Source: Isoetes taiwanensis
Taxonomy: Eukaryota > Streptophyta > Lycopodiopsida > Isoetales > Isoetaceae
Direction: 5' to 3'
DNA: 64,000 bases
Assembly (NCBI GenBank): GCA_021234155.1
Contig: JAJEKV010000058.1
Location: 5,528,600-5,592,599, forward strand
The notes under the pieces are model-generated. The model saw only the letters and a list, made by a program, of their open reading frames with translations, made no database searches and was not told the origin of the DNA. Both the position numbers and the translations under genes were made by a program. This document shows, in pieces, positions 22,056-33,095 of this stretch; the stretch's first letter is position 1, and the number at the start of each line of letters is the position of its first letter.

Positions 22056-24186
22056 GTATATAGGCCTTTGTTGTGTCCTTTTTTTTATGTAGTTCTATCT
22101 ATCATGCATTGTTTGCATTAGCATTGTGTCAATATATTTATGAAATTAAAGTCCAGATAACTTTGCTTTCTTTGGATTAGATAGAACATGTTTGGAACAT
22201 GCACTATTTGCATTAGCATTGTGTCAATATATTTAAGAACTTAGGTCCATGTAACTTTGCTTTCTTCAGAACATGTTTGGTAGAACATTTCTAATTTACA
22301 TGTTCCTGATATTGGTTGCTCATTCCAGATTGGTTAAATTGTATCAGCTAATCTTAGTACCTTACATGCATTCTTAAGTCTGATTGACTAAGTCAGTTGT
22401 GGTAGCCACGGTCTTGCTATATTGCAGTTAGAAGACGTTTGGCAGTATCAAATGAGTGTCATGGATTGCCATGATTTTAGATCTGATTGTTGCTTAATAA
22501 TATTTTTCATCTGATGTTCTAAATATATTCCGGATGTTTCAGACATTTAAATAAGTTTTTTGGCTTATCTAAGTATAAAACCAAGTGTGTCTGTCGACTT
22601 TCTGATTTCGGGAAATAAAGTGTTCATTTATGTACACAAAGTAGGCTTCCAATTATATAGGAGATAAGTAACTAGAAACATGTTTGCTAAAAATCCATAA
22701 GTGATAGTCATACGTGAAAAAGTCTATATACACATTCTCTATAACACAACCCCAATGGGTTATGCAACAATTACGGTGCTTGCTGCAGTCCTATAGTGGC
22801 TTCTATGTGAGGAATGGCAACCAACAATGGATATAATATGTCGTTTTAGCTTTTGTTGCTTTGGTGAGCTACAATGGAATTGGAATTTTGAACTAGTTAT
22901 TTCAAATTGGTTGATTCAGTTTGTTTGCGACACATTTTGTCTAGTGGGCTATGCGGGGTAATAAAGTTGTTTTAACATGCATGGATAGGTCTAATGTGTA
23001 GATTGATTTCATGCTTTGTAAGGATGTTAAGAGTGCACAACTATTTCTTTTCATTCTTTTAGATATTCTTCCACCAAATTGATTACACAATAGCTCTTGA
23101 AAGCTCTTGAGAGAACTGAAGCATAAATATTTCTCTTTGATATTCAATGATATTCTAACACTAACATCAATGAGCTGTATGTTGGAATACTTTCACTAGG
23201 TTCATGTCATGACAAAGACATGACATGGTTAGATTACTTTGGTTCGAAGGTTACACCAGGTCGGGAAAGAGAAATGTTTGCGGCGGCCAACTAGGTTCAT
23301 GTTATGACAAAGACATGGGCAGATTACGTGGGTTCGAAGCTGACACCAGGTCGGGAAAGAGAAATGTTCGCGGCGGCCCTGCCGCGATAAATTTCTTGTA
23401 ACAATAAATCTTAAACAAGAACCACACGGCATAACTATTCATAGTTATTCAACATATTAACCCACAAAATAATATTGCTTTCTTATAGCGGTTTCATATA
23501 AAAAATGTCATGAAAAACTGACAACTGTTCTATTTTGGGGGCCTTGTGTAAAACTTTTTGGAAAATGCTTTGAACTCCTCTTATTCTGCTGAAAGGGTGC
23601 AAAATCCCTGCTCATGAAACTTCGGACAAACCAGTTAACAAAGAAGATGAGGGTAAGGCAATACCTGCTTCTTCATATGTAAGCCATATTGCATCACGAC
23701 CTTTTAAATGTCCCATGACCTTTTAATCAGTCTAGCTTTACTAAGAAATGATCTTTGAAATTTCTCAAAAAGGGGATGAGACAAACCTAAGGAAATATGA
23801 GAAACGACTGACACAGATCAATTACTATGTTGGTATTCTATCATAAAGTTGATTGTTATATCATTGTTGTTATCACAAACTCGAATGCTATATTATTGTT
23901 TTTGTATCCACCACACATGTTTTGTGTTTGATGGTGATACTCTAGTGGCCAAATTGTTGTGTATGGGTGTCTCTTATGCAAGGTTCAAAGCCCATCGAGT
24001 ATCATTGAATGACACTATTATATGGAATCTTATGGCCATGAGGATCAGAAACTTTCAATTGTACAAATACTAGAACACAAGGTCATAAAATGCATGTTCA
24101 AATCCTACATGTTTTATAACACCTAGATGTGCATTGAATTATTTTGCAATAACGATGCAATACATGGAAGGAAGGAAGGAAAAATT
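22056..24186. other. noncoding; 95-bp tandem duplication at 23196-23385
   Basis: Two units starting CTAGGTTCATG (23196 and 23291), each ending in GGTCGGGAAAGAGAAATGTT and GCGGCGGCC, lie directly before palindrome copy B. No gene was recognised elsewhere in the stretch. Confidence 0.5.
23357..23400 (+). repeat. short GC-rich palindromic element, copy B
   Basis: AAGAGAAATGTTCGCGG continues CGGCC, then CT, then GCCGCGATAAATTTCTTGTA. It has the same asymmetric arms as copies at 1220-1266 (inverted) and 24789-24830. Confidence 0.7.
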
Positions 24187-24788
24187 TTTAACGTCCACGG
24201 AACCCAATCGGGTTATGGGACCAAGTACATAAGGGACCGAAGTTCTGGACCGAAGTCCAAACAAGAACATGGGCCGAAGCCCTTAAACCAAAGCACAACG
24301 TGAGCTAGAACACAGCCATCATGACCCGGATTAAAAACCACCTGGGAAAAAACCGTTGCCAGGATGACTATGGCTGCTCACCGATCCAAAAATCCATGTT
24401 GTTGCACAAGCAACAAGCATACCTTCATACCTCCAGCAGGCAAAGCTTCACCAAGCAACTCCGAACCGTAACCTCTTCACAACTGGGTGCTGGAAAACAG
24501 ACGCCCCCAACGCCAATCGCCCAGACACGCAGGGAAGGCGACGCTCAGAAAAACCGCTCAGGGAAATCGCCCATCGGAGGTGCCTCCTCACCCATCCACC
24601 AGCCCTGCGCCAAGGCGCCAGCACCCCCAGGTATGCACGCAGGCGGACATCCACTCAGGCACACACAGGGGCGCCATCCTTCACTGCCGCTGCTCCAACG
24701 CCATCCGTCACTGCATCCGCTCGGGCAGGCCTCAGGCAGCGCCTCAGGCAGGCGCCAGGCGCCAGGCGCCAGGCGGAGGGAGATCGTC
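24174..24788 (-). mobile_element. LINE-like retroelement 3' part with (TTCC)n tail
   Basis: On the minus strand the element ends GTCCCATAACCCGATTGGG, TTCCGTGGACG, TTAAAAATT and a (TTCC)n tail at about 24169-24183. This terminus is shared with the LINE copies at 34.3 and 52.65 kb. The sequence inside it (GGGCTTCGGCCC, AGTCCAGAACT) differs from theirs, so it is a second subfamily or a SINE that borrowed the LINE end. The body to 24788 is GC-rich (GGCGCCTGGCGCCTGGCGCC near 24750), and its ORFs are composition artefacts. Confidence 0.5.
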
Positions 24789-24830
24789 AAGAGAAATGTT
24801 CACGGTGGCCGCCGTGATAAATTTCTTGTA
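24789..24830 (+). repeat. short GC-rich palindromic element, copy C
   Basis: AAGAGAAATGTTCACGG, TGGCC, then GCCGTGATAAATTTCTTGTA with no loop. G-to-A changes in one arm are matched by C-to-T changes in the other (CACGGTGGCC with GGCCGCCGTG), which hints at selection for, or copying of, the hairpin. Confidence 0.7.
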
Positions 24831-26513
24831 CAATTTCACTTTTACTACTCAAAACAATTAACATGAAAAACATAGAGAGATGCTCGAACTTTTAAGGATA
24901 TTTGTAATCACCTCAAAATAGAAGCAATATTTATTCTAGATAGGACGTAACATGTAAATAACAAATAAAGAAAGGAGATCACACAAATAAAGAAAGGCAA
25001 ATGTAAAGATAGATAGATAGATAATATTTTTATGTCATGCCACATTGGCAACATCTATGAGGATATATGACAGAACCCCAAGGTCTTGAACACAAGATCT
25101 CTTAAATGCTAACCCAATGGACTAGCCACTATACCGAACAAAGAACTTTATATTCTTAATTGAGAACTTTGTACCAACCAAAAAATAGCAAAAATGGCAT
25201 ATGTATAAAGGTTAAGTCTTGTCACCTTGTAGAGCTTTGCAATGAAGTGCAAGAATGGGTGCTGTCAGAGCTCTTCTTCTAATTGCAGTGAAGTGCTTGT
25301 AAAATGGATAAAAATGCTTCATAAAGCACATGAAAACATGTCACTTAAGCAGAATTGGTACAAAAGAAATTGTAAAATCTTGCTATTTCTTTATATCAGA
25401 CAGTGCTTTGATATATCTATGAACAATACTTAATGAAATTTATAGTACATGGAACTAAGAAAGCAAAACATGCTATCCATGTCTCAACAAGTAAAACTGA
25501 CACCGATTTATTTATGATTTTGCAGTAACATCTGCACCTTTGAACCTTTTGACTTATTAACGAAAGAAATGAAGGTAAAATAGGGTGACGATGAACATAG
25601 CTCTTTCTAATTCATTGGGCAAATTTGCTATTCATTTTGAACAAAGGGCATTATTCAAACCAGACAATGTTTTTGATTGGCTAGTAGTAACAATTCTAAG
25701 AATATTAGCCCAACCTCCATGCAAACAAGTGTTGATCTTTATAAATAACCCAAGAAGGCAGTAAAGGAGTAATTGTGAAGAAAATGGTTGTATTATTAAA
25801 GGCTAATTAACATTGAACGACAATGTTGTTTATGTGTTAACATCAACGACCTATCTAGCAATGATGTTTAGGGCAACTACTATGCTCTTTTGAGAATTGT
25901 AGTATACCTTATCAATATAATTGGCTGCCCTTTTCAACAATCTTCACAATCCTTAAACCAGTTGAATATTTAGGACTAGGAAAAAGTGTATAGTAATTGT
26001 GTGGAGTCTCATGTTCATGCTTTGTTAACCATTATACATGACCACAAAAAATGGCGAGCAAGAAGTTCTAAGGCACAAGTCAGAAATGCATAGTTGATGA
26101 TCTTCAAGTTCGCACGCTAATTAATTATGGGAACTTATATTCCAAATCCATTATCCCTCCCTTAGCCAAGGCTATGAGAAGGTCTTGGAGCTGATCATTT
26201 GATCAGATCGTTGAATATATCAAAGATACTAAAGCCTTAAAAAAATTAAGGAAAAAAGAAAAAATCAAAGATATTAAGCAATGTTAAAACATTCAAAATA
26301 AACCTTAAAAGATGCACTTAGTCACCTAAACACATGATTGATTGATCCGAGTATTGAAAAATTGTGTTGATTGAATATGTTCATATACATAGAGATATGT
26401 TTCCCAATCTTGAAGGAGTGAGAAGAGAATGCAGCATCAATAACCCTGTTGGTATTTCACAAATTTGTTGTACAACATATGTACAGGGTAACAATATATT
26501 TCTAAACTCTAAT
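24831..26513. other. no gene recognised
   Basis: AT-rich noncoding DNA downstream of the kinase gene (which is on the minus strand). A short (GATA)n run lies at about 25008-25023. Small ORFs have no recognisable content. Confidence 0.4.
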
Positions 26514-27620
26514 TCAGCAGGCAATAGCACATGGCTTCACACCTTGCCATACTGCACTTGTTCTTTGGATCTTAGAAGAAACCATAGAAGCATCATTTTC
26601 GAAGGAGGGGCTTTTGCGTTTTGAACTTTGATGAGCCTGCATCAGAGCCTTCATTACCTTCTGCCTCTCACAAGCAACTGCACTAGCATAGTATTTAACA
26701 ATCCAGGGGTGTGATAAAATTTGCTCCAAAGAGATTCGTTCCTCTGGATCAGGCCACAACATAGCCAATACAAGGCTCTGCGCATCCTCTGACACCAACC
26801 CAACTGGCCATTTCAAATGCGAAGCGGCCAAATCCTCTCCATATAGCAACCTTTCTTCAATCTCCGATGTCTTCAAACCTGAGAAGTGATGCAACCCAGT
26901 AAGGGTTTTATACAGTATCAAACCTAAACCCCATATGTCAATCTCCTTGGAGTAATTTCTCTGCACAAGCTTAGGTGCGTAATATCTTGGAGTCCCGTGT
27001 TTGCGTTTTAAATTCGGAGTCCCAAATCCTGGAAACCGAGCCGACATGCCGAAATCTGAAACCCTAATATCAAAGGGTTTTGAAGCTGAAGGAACTAAGA
27101 TGTTGGCGGGTTTTAGATCTCGATGAATAATATTATTATTGTGAAGGTATTGGATAGCTAGTGCAAGATTTCGAATAAGGAGAGCTGATTCCATTTCGGA
27201 GAGCCGACCACGTTTTTTGATCAATTCAGTCAAGTTGCATTCGCACAGTTCCATGATGAAGTGCCAGAATCCGTGGTCTTGGATTACCTCGTGAAGATGG
27301 ACTACGCCAGGGGCACGGGATAATTTCTTCATGATTTCCATCTCTTCAACGAGGTCTGTGTATTCTACAGAGGCTGTGGACATTATTTTGCAAGCGAATT
27401 CCTTTTTGCTTCCCCCTTTACTCCGGCAAAGAAAAACCGTAGCATAGCCACCATTGCCGATCTTCTTGAGCAGATCATAGCGCTCCAACAGATTGGGATA
27501 TGAAGCCAAATAAGTGCAATTCAGAAGCTGTTCTTCCGTCTCCTCCATCTCTGTATCCATTCTGTCCTGTAATGCTAACACAATGGATTGTTGTGTAGTA
27601 TATAGAAGCGCACTTCGCAT
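26514..27620 (-). CDS. intronless Ser/Thr protein kinase (CAMK/CDPK-like catalytic domain)
   Basis: An open frame of 368 residues; the likelier start is Met21 (27560, MDTEMEETEE), since the first 20 residues look like 5' UTR. The kinase domain spans residues about 48-316: glycine loop IGNGGYATV (54-62), ATP lysine in FACKIM (Lys78), catalytic loop IHRDLKPAN (165-173), DFG (189-191) and GTPRYY (209-214). The usual APE is APK here (215-217), a change at the glutamate that normally pairs with a conserved Arg; the copy at 63.5-64 kb keeps APE. Subdomain IX is DIWGLG and is intact. A C-terminal tail of about 50 residues is basic then hydrophobic, with no EF-hands, so it is not a CDPK proper. It transfers phosphate to Ser/Thr of unknown targets if the APK change is tolerated. 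Confidence 0.85.
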   Translation of the reverse strand: MRSALLYTTQQSIVLALQDRMDTEMEETEEQLLNCTYLASYPNLLERYDLLKKIGNGGYATVFLCRSKGGSKKEFACKIMSTASVEYTDLVEEMEIMKKLSRAPGVVHLHEVIQDHGFWHFIMELCECNLTELIKKRGRLSEMESALLIRNLALAIQYLHNNNIIHRDLKPANILVPSASKPFDIRVSDFGMSARFPGFGTPNLKRKHGTPRYYAPKLVQRNYSKEIDIWGLGLILYKTLTGLHHFSGLKTSEIEERLLYGEDLAASHLKWPVGLVSEDAQSLVLAMLWPDPEERISLEQILSHPWIVKYYASAVACERQKVMKALMQAHQSSKRKSPSFENDASMVSSKIQRTSAVWQGVKPCAIAC

Positions 27621-28779
27621 TTTCTCGAAATATCCTTTCCTGGCCCGAGCCTTTTTTAGGGACCTTTTTACTAAACATATCCCTTTCCCTTATTTAGGGA
27701 CCAATTCTACCCAATTGCAGCTTCCGCATCAGCGCAGTTCCAGGCCCAGCACTAGGATTTTCAGGCATATCACAGCATGTTAGCACTAGAATTTCTTAGC
27801 AACGGCTGACCCGATTTCATGACCTGCAACAGCTGATCTGCAAAGCTTCGGCCTCCTTTGCAAAACTTCGACCTCCTCTGCAAGAGCTCAGGTCTCTGCA
27901 ATTCTAGGGCAGCCTTTCAGGTAGAAGCAAGCGTCTGAAGCTGGTTTCAGGAGTCTTATTGTGTTTCATTACTTCTACTACACCTATTAGAATTTCGTTA
28001 TGCCATGTTAACAACTATGAATTTAGCATTAGTATTGATGGTCAATGGGAAGATGATTGGTGTTACAGCTATGTGTCTTCTCATATTGGGAATGAGTTGC
28101 AGAGCCCTAGCCATTTTAAATTTGCATTTTTGGACTTCTGAATGCATTTATTTTCCCTAGATAATAAAGGGAGGCTAAGTGGAATGTCAAATTTCATGCA
28201 GCCAAAACTTGAATTACTTGGTCAGTTTCTAGAGCTGTGTTTGAGCTTGGAATAAGCATGTGTAGTTTGATTTCACTCTATTGTAGTTCACGCATGGAGG
28301 TAAGACTGCTTTTTACTTCCTACGTGCAATGTTTAATGCAATGTTTACATTGTGTTTGAGCTTGCAATAAGCATGCTGGATAATCCAGAGCAAAAAATCC
28401 TGTAACACCAGGTATAGGTAAGTTCTTCATTTAAGTTCTTTTGCAGGAAAGGCTATGTATAATAGCTCTAAATGTTTTATTTTTTGCACCTCATTTCTCA
28501 TTTCCTTTCTATTTGCAGCACATAGATTCTTGAACTTTGGCAGGAGGCCAGACCAATGCACAGAATACAAGGCCAATGCCAAGGTCATAAAATAATCTTC
28601 TTGCTGAAGGCTAGCAGAAAGCTGCTTTTCGATGAATAAAAGACACTGCTGATATAGGTGTTGCAATGATCGTCTTGTAAATGCATATAATTTTGTCTAC
28701 TCTTTAGATAGCAATCCACTTCCCTTATCCATCTGTTACTCATTCTGCAGGCTTAAGCTAATTAGGTCAGCCACTTAAC
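27621..28779. other. kinase upstream region and noncoding spacer
   Basis: Contains the presumed promoter of the minus-strand kinase gene. A CTGCAAAGCTTCGGCCTCC-type unit is repeated two to three times at 27838-27895. No gene was recognised. Confidence 0.35.
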
Positions 28780-29460
28780 ATGTGCCAATGCATTATTTAG
28801 TAGCTGCTTTGAAGAGATACTTCGAAGCCAATGAAGTTGTACCTCACTTTGCTTGGAAGACAAGGTTCTCCAGGACATCAGGGAAGAGTTTTATTATGCC
28901 GCAGAATAGGGCAGATGTTTTGTACATTTCAGACCCTTTGAGAGCATCTAGATGTTGGTGGAGATGATATAGGCTTTTTTCGCGGAATCTTTTGCTCTTT
29001 TCGTATGCCTAGGATGTGCAAAATGCTGATTGAACGAGGTGCACAGCTTGAGCAGCACAGGGTTTGCCCATTTTGCAAGGCAAAAATGTGGAGCATGGCC
29101 AGAATGGTTCCAACCAGTGCTCAGAGAAGACTTGCAAGACTTGCATCGTATGAAAGTGAAGACAGCATCGAGTACTTTGTCTGCCTTAATGGACATTTGC
29201 ATGGAATGTGTCTGCTGCTACCCCTTTCAGATTGTAAAAATGATTCTGGTGAAGAATAGCAAGATTGTATGCAAGTGAAGACATCATTTGGGTCGTACTT
29301 TTTCTACCTTAATGGACATTGGCATGGAGTGTGTCTGTTGCTACCCCTTTCAAATTGTGAAAATGATTCTGGTGAAGAATATCAAGATGCTGAGGAAGAT
29401 CATGTACTATGCGCTGTGTTTGGAGTTGCTTTCACATATATTTTCTTTTCTACATAAACA
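28780..29460 (+). pseudogene. EID1-like F-box protein fragment with duplicated 3' end
   Basis: Pieces in three frames read VVPHFAWKTRFSRTSGKSF, ADVLYISDP, MLIERGAQLEQHRVCPFCKA, KMWSMARMVP and SIEYFVCLNGHLHGMCLLLP. These match, from memory, the C-terminal half of plant EID1-like (EDL) F-box proteins, including the cysteine pair before KMWSM. The F-box itself is not present. Frameshifts lie near 28950 and 29000. The final exon end is duplicated with a period of about 119 bp: SIEYFVCLNGHLHGMC at 29165-29215 and YFFYLNGHWHGVC at 29295-29335. EDL proteins are substrate adaptors of SCF ubiquitin ligases in light or ABA signalling; this copy is dead. Confidence 0.6.
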
Positions 29461-31935
29461 ATAGCTTTAGGTGAACTAACTCTTGCTTTTGAATTTTGGA
29501 GGGAACAGGCAGATGCGTGGTTGTTTGTATGGCTTTAACCTGTATGCTGATGATGTTCGAACCCTTCCAAGTGATTCACTTTATCTAGTTGCAAAATATC
29601 TGAAGCATCAGGTGGAAGTTCGCAGTTATTTAATGATAAGACTAGGAACTCTCTTTCCCATCAACAAATACTACAAAGGCAATGACCAATGATGACAATG
29701 CATCAAAGATAAAATACTTACACAATGAGCAGGAAGGAGCAGTGCTTTTATCTTGCAGTACAATGGATTCCAAAATAAAAATTAAACACATGAAATAAGG
29801 GTATTAGACTTACAAAAGTAAACACAAGTTAAAAAATAAGCCAAAAAGACCTTAGCTCCTCAATGTGCTGATAAGCCTGGAAACTCGAATTGCATTGTAT
29901 AATTGTATTCAATTTTATATTACGAAACACCACCCACATCATAACCTACAATTTGCTATGCATAGTAATCAAACGTGCTTTGGACTAGTTTTTTTTTTTT
30001 TACATCCTTCTTATGCGGCAAAAGGAGAATTTGATTGGTTGCATTTTGATGTCACAATTTGTGGCAGGGTTTTTCCTAAAAGAAAATGGGACAGCAAAAG
30101 TTTACACAATGTAAATGAGACATGACACAAAAGTGTCCATGAGAAAGCTCTGGAGTCTTATTTGCTTAAGTGGCTCAATCAAACTTTGAAAAAATTAAGG
30201 ACAAACTTGTCGTGGACCTTTTCCCACCGCAACTACGTCTTCTTTTGATTAAATTTGGTTGGTCTACCTCAGCAAATAAGACACGATGGATTTTCCATGG
30301 CAAGTTCTGGGACATCGTGCAAACATCTTCCATGCCCTGGATTTTCCACGGCAAGTTCTGGGACATGGCGCAAACCTCTTCCTTGCCATGCGAATTCCGG
30401 AGTCGCATTTTCTTCCGAGGGATTTCTCCCGCCACACAATAAGATTGCAATCTAGCCCAACCAGGATTGGTTTCTTCCGGAATGTCTGCTTGTTTTAGCT
30501 TTCTGGAAGAATAGGTAATGCCGCTTCTTGGTGCTTCGCTTCCAGGATGCGTTGTGGTACATATCGACCTTAAAACAATGATCATGTGGATGTACGACCT
30601 GTTCACAATTTATTGAGTTCAAAAGCTTTGCAGCTATGAAAAACATGCAAAAGCTGGCTTAATTTTTGAAGGAGATGTGTTTTGAAACAAGGCTTTTTGT
30701 CTTGCCATTGGCTTAATTTTTGAAGGAGATGTGTTTTGAAACAAGGCTCTTTTGTCTTGCCATTTGCAGGAGATATGTGCTGGTTCTTGAATACTTGATG
30801 CCATATACTTTTATAAGAATAGAATCGAGTTCTTAAAGACTTGATGCCATATACTTTTATAAGAATAGATTCAAGTTCTTGAGTTGTACTTCAACGAATT
30901 GAAAAAAAAAAAAAAAAAAAAAAAAATCAAAACCCATTAGTCGTACTTTCCTTGCCTTGCTCATCATTAAACAACTAGCAAAAAGGCACGTCAGGGGCTG
31001 TTGCCAGGTTGCGCAATGCAATGAAGGTTTTTAAATAATGTTCTTGCATTTTAGGTATCAATAGTTGTTTTATGTCAATATATTTGCGACCGGTAAAAAC
31101 GTATTGTTTGAGATGTATAAGGTGTAGGGTTACGTAGGGTATGCAATCATAAGTTAGATCTATTATATTGAAAAACCATCTATTACGTATGTCACAAAGA
31201 CCAAATTAGCCATTGGCTCAAACAAACTAGCATAGCAAGGCGGATTAATCTTGGGTGTGTGCTAGCTCGGAGGTCTAACAATGACGGTTTAAGAGCGTGT
31301 TGAAGACCCTGAAATCCATTCACGATTCATAAGAAATAAGGGTATGTGTATGAATTCTTCTCTAGAAGTCTAAGTCTTCATTGCGATCTTTAACTTCTCC
31401 ATTCAAAGAATTGTATGCGCCATGATTAATGAAAAGTTGACATTAAACCATAGAAAGGCTTACGTTGGGTCAATTATAGAAGCAATAAACCACTATTCTA
31501 ATAATGGATAAGTTGTGGTGCACTAATTGTCCGGTTGAAATTGTAAATTTTTCGGTTAAGTTAATCTATTGTAGAAATTTTTAAGGCAAGCTTTTTCTTA
31601 TGATTTTCTATTTTAAACAATGTAAAACAGTCAGGTGCATTCCAGCCAACCGGAACATAGGGTAAAAGCTCGGAATGCAGGGTAGAAGCTAAGGTAGAAT
31701 CTTGACGACACAGTTTTTTTTTCATGTTAACATTCTTGCAAAAGAAATGCGCCATGTGGCAAGGCACAATTGGGGAATAAGGCTGCTTATGGCCATACAA
31801 ATTTCATTTGTTGCAACTTTTAATTAAAAAAAATATCCATATAACAATTATAATTTTGCTTATTCATTTCAAATCCAACAGTCGAGTAAACCCAACAGGT
31901 GATAAACACTCTTCATAACCTAGGAATGAGTAAAC
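29461..31935. other. noncoding with clustered tandem duplications and a poly(A) run
   Basis: Direct duplications of about 52 bp lie at 30289-30391 (TGGATTTTCCAYGGCAAGTT), about 58 bp at 30652-30770 (GGCTTAATTTTTGAAGGAG) and about 52 bp at 30787-30890 (CTTGATGCCATATACTTTTA). A run of about 26 A lies at 30901-30926. The A-run after transcript-like sequence may mark a retroposed 3' end. No coding family was recognised. Confidence 0.45.
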
Positions 31936-31949
31936 AATCATAATGAAAA

Positions 31950-32866
31950 TCTAGAAATGAAGACAACGTAAAAAAAATCTATGGTTACCTCTGGAACCAT
32001 AGCCCCTGAATCCAAGTTGTTTCTGCAAGACATCTGGTGGTGCCTCAATGGAAGCACTATCTGCACAAGAACTTGCTCCACAACGAGGAGTCTTTCCTCG
32101 CTGGTAGCATTTGGCAACAAGGCCCACTGGACCACCAAGGCTGCAGCCAGAGCTACTGCCCCTGTTACAACAACTGCAATAAGAGCTCCACACTTCTTTT
32201 TATGGTCATGAGCATTCATTGATCGAGGTTCATCATTCAAGGAGACTGCTTGACAAGATGATTGAGGCTGCTGGACCTGCAAACTTGTTGTAAAGCAGTT
32301 TCTGTCAAATATAATTGATTTTTTTGTGCTATTATGGGTGAACTCCTGCGGAAGTTTTCCAGAAAAATAGTTGGAGGAGATATCCAGCACAGAGAGATTT
32401 TTTCCAAGAGAAAGATTTGCAGAGAGGTACCATTTAAATGATTATTATTCAAAGAGGAGGACCTCCAAACTTGGTATGGCAAAGATGAATGCTGGTGGTG
32501 TTCCGCATATCAAGTTTGAAGACAGCTTCAAAACTTGCAAGTTTGTAAGGTTCCAATATGATTCTGGAATTGATGATGCTAACTGGTTCTTGCTGATTGT
32601 CACTATAGTAACCTCATTAGGAAGCTCTGGAAAATATGGCCCAAAAGCATTCTCATCCAAATTCACTACCTTGAGGGTCTTTATACCACTAAGAGATGGG
32701 ATGACTCCTGAGAGCTGGTTTTGAGAGAGGCTAAGGGTCTCCAGATACCTGACATTTGACAGAGAAGGGGGTAACGTTCCATTGAACTAGTTTTGTTCTA
32801 GACGAAGTGTTTTCAGGGAGCCGAAAAGCAAAATCTGGCTTGGAATTTGTCCCGAGAGACGATTAT
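31950..32866 (-). pseudogene. LRR receptor-like kinase ectodomain, left copy, kinase lost
   Basis: Leucine-rich repeats (LPPSLSNVRYLETLSLSQNQ, NEVTIVTISKNQLASSIPES, LTNLQVLKLSSNLICGTPPA) are followed by IIFDRNCFTTSLQVQQPQSS with CQAVSL, the cysteine pair typical of the At3g03770-type receptor family. A membrane segment (ALIAVVVTGAVALAAALVV) follows at about 32140-32200. The frame shifts at 32420-32460 and no kinase domain follows toward 31.9 kb. It is nearly identical to the right copy at 43.15-44.3 kb but keeps about 46 bp deleted there (around 32712-32757). In intact relatives the protein sits in the plasma membrane and its kinase is often inactive. The gag-only retrotransposon begins at its upstream edge. 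Confidence 0.75.
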
Positions 32867-33095
32867 TGTTACGAATCCAACTCAGAAATCAGCTAAGTTC
32901 TTATCCTAGCACACAGCAGGAAAAAGGCAGAACTCTCCACCCAACCATAGAATCCTCAGATTCACCCCCGAGCAGAGAGAGACAGCAAAAAGCCAATCGC
33001 CAAAACACACCTCCCTTCCTTCAACGTCCTTCCCTATTCATATGTCCACATCCCCTATTCATAAGTCCTCCTCCCTATTCATAAGTCCTCCTCCC
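32867..33095 (-). repeat. left LTR of gag-only element, first part
   Basis: Matches 42667-42895 nearly base for base. It contains CCTATTCATAAGTCCTCCTC repeats and is cut by a LINE after CCTCCTCCC. Confidence 0.85.

Noticed and set aside
23229-23432. 67-residue minus-strand ORF with two similar halves
   Set aside because: The repeat is the 95-bp DNA duplication next to hairpin copy B; not a protein repeat.
24321-24866. Plus-strand ORF of 181 residues rich in Pro, His and Gln
   Set aside because: Lies in a GC-rich retroelement body with GGCGCC repeats; composition explains it.
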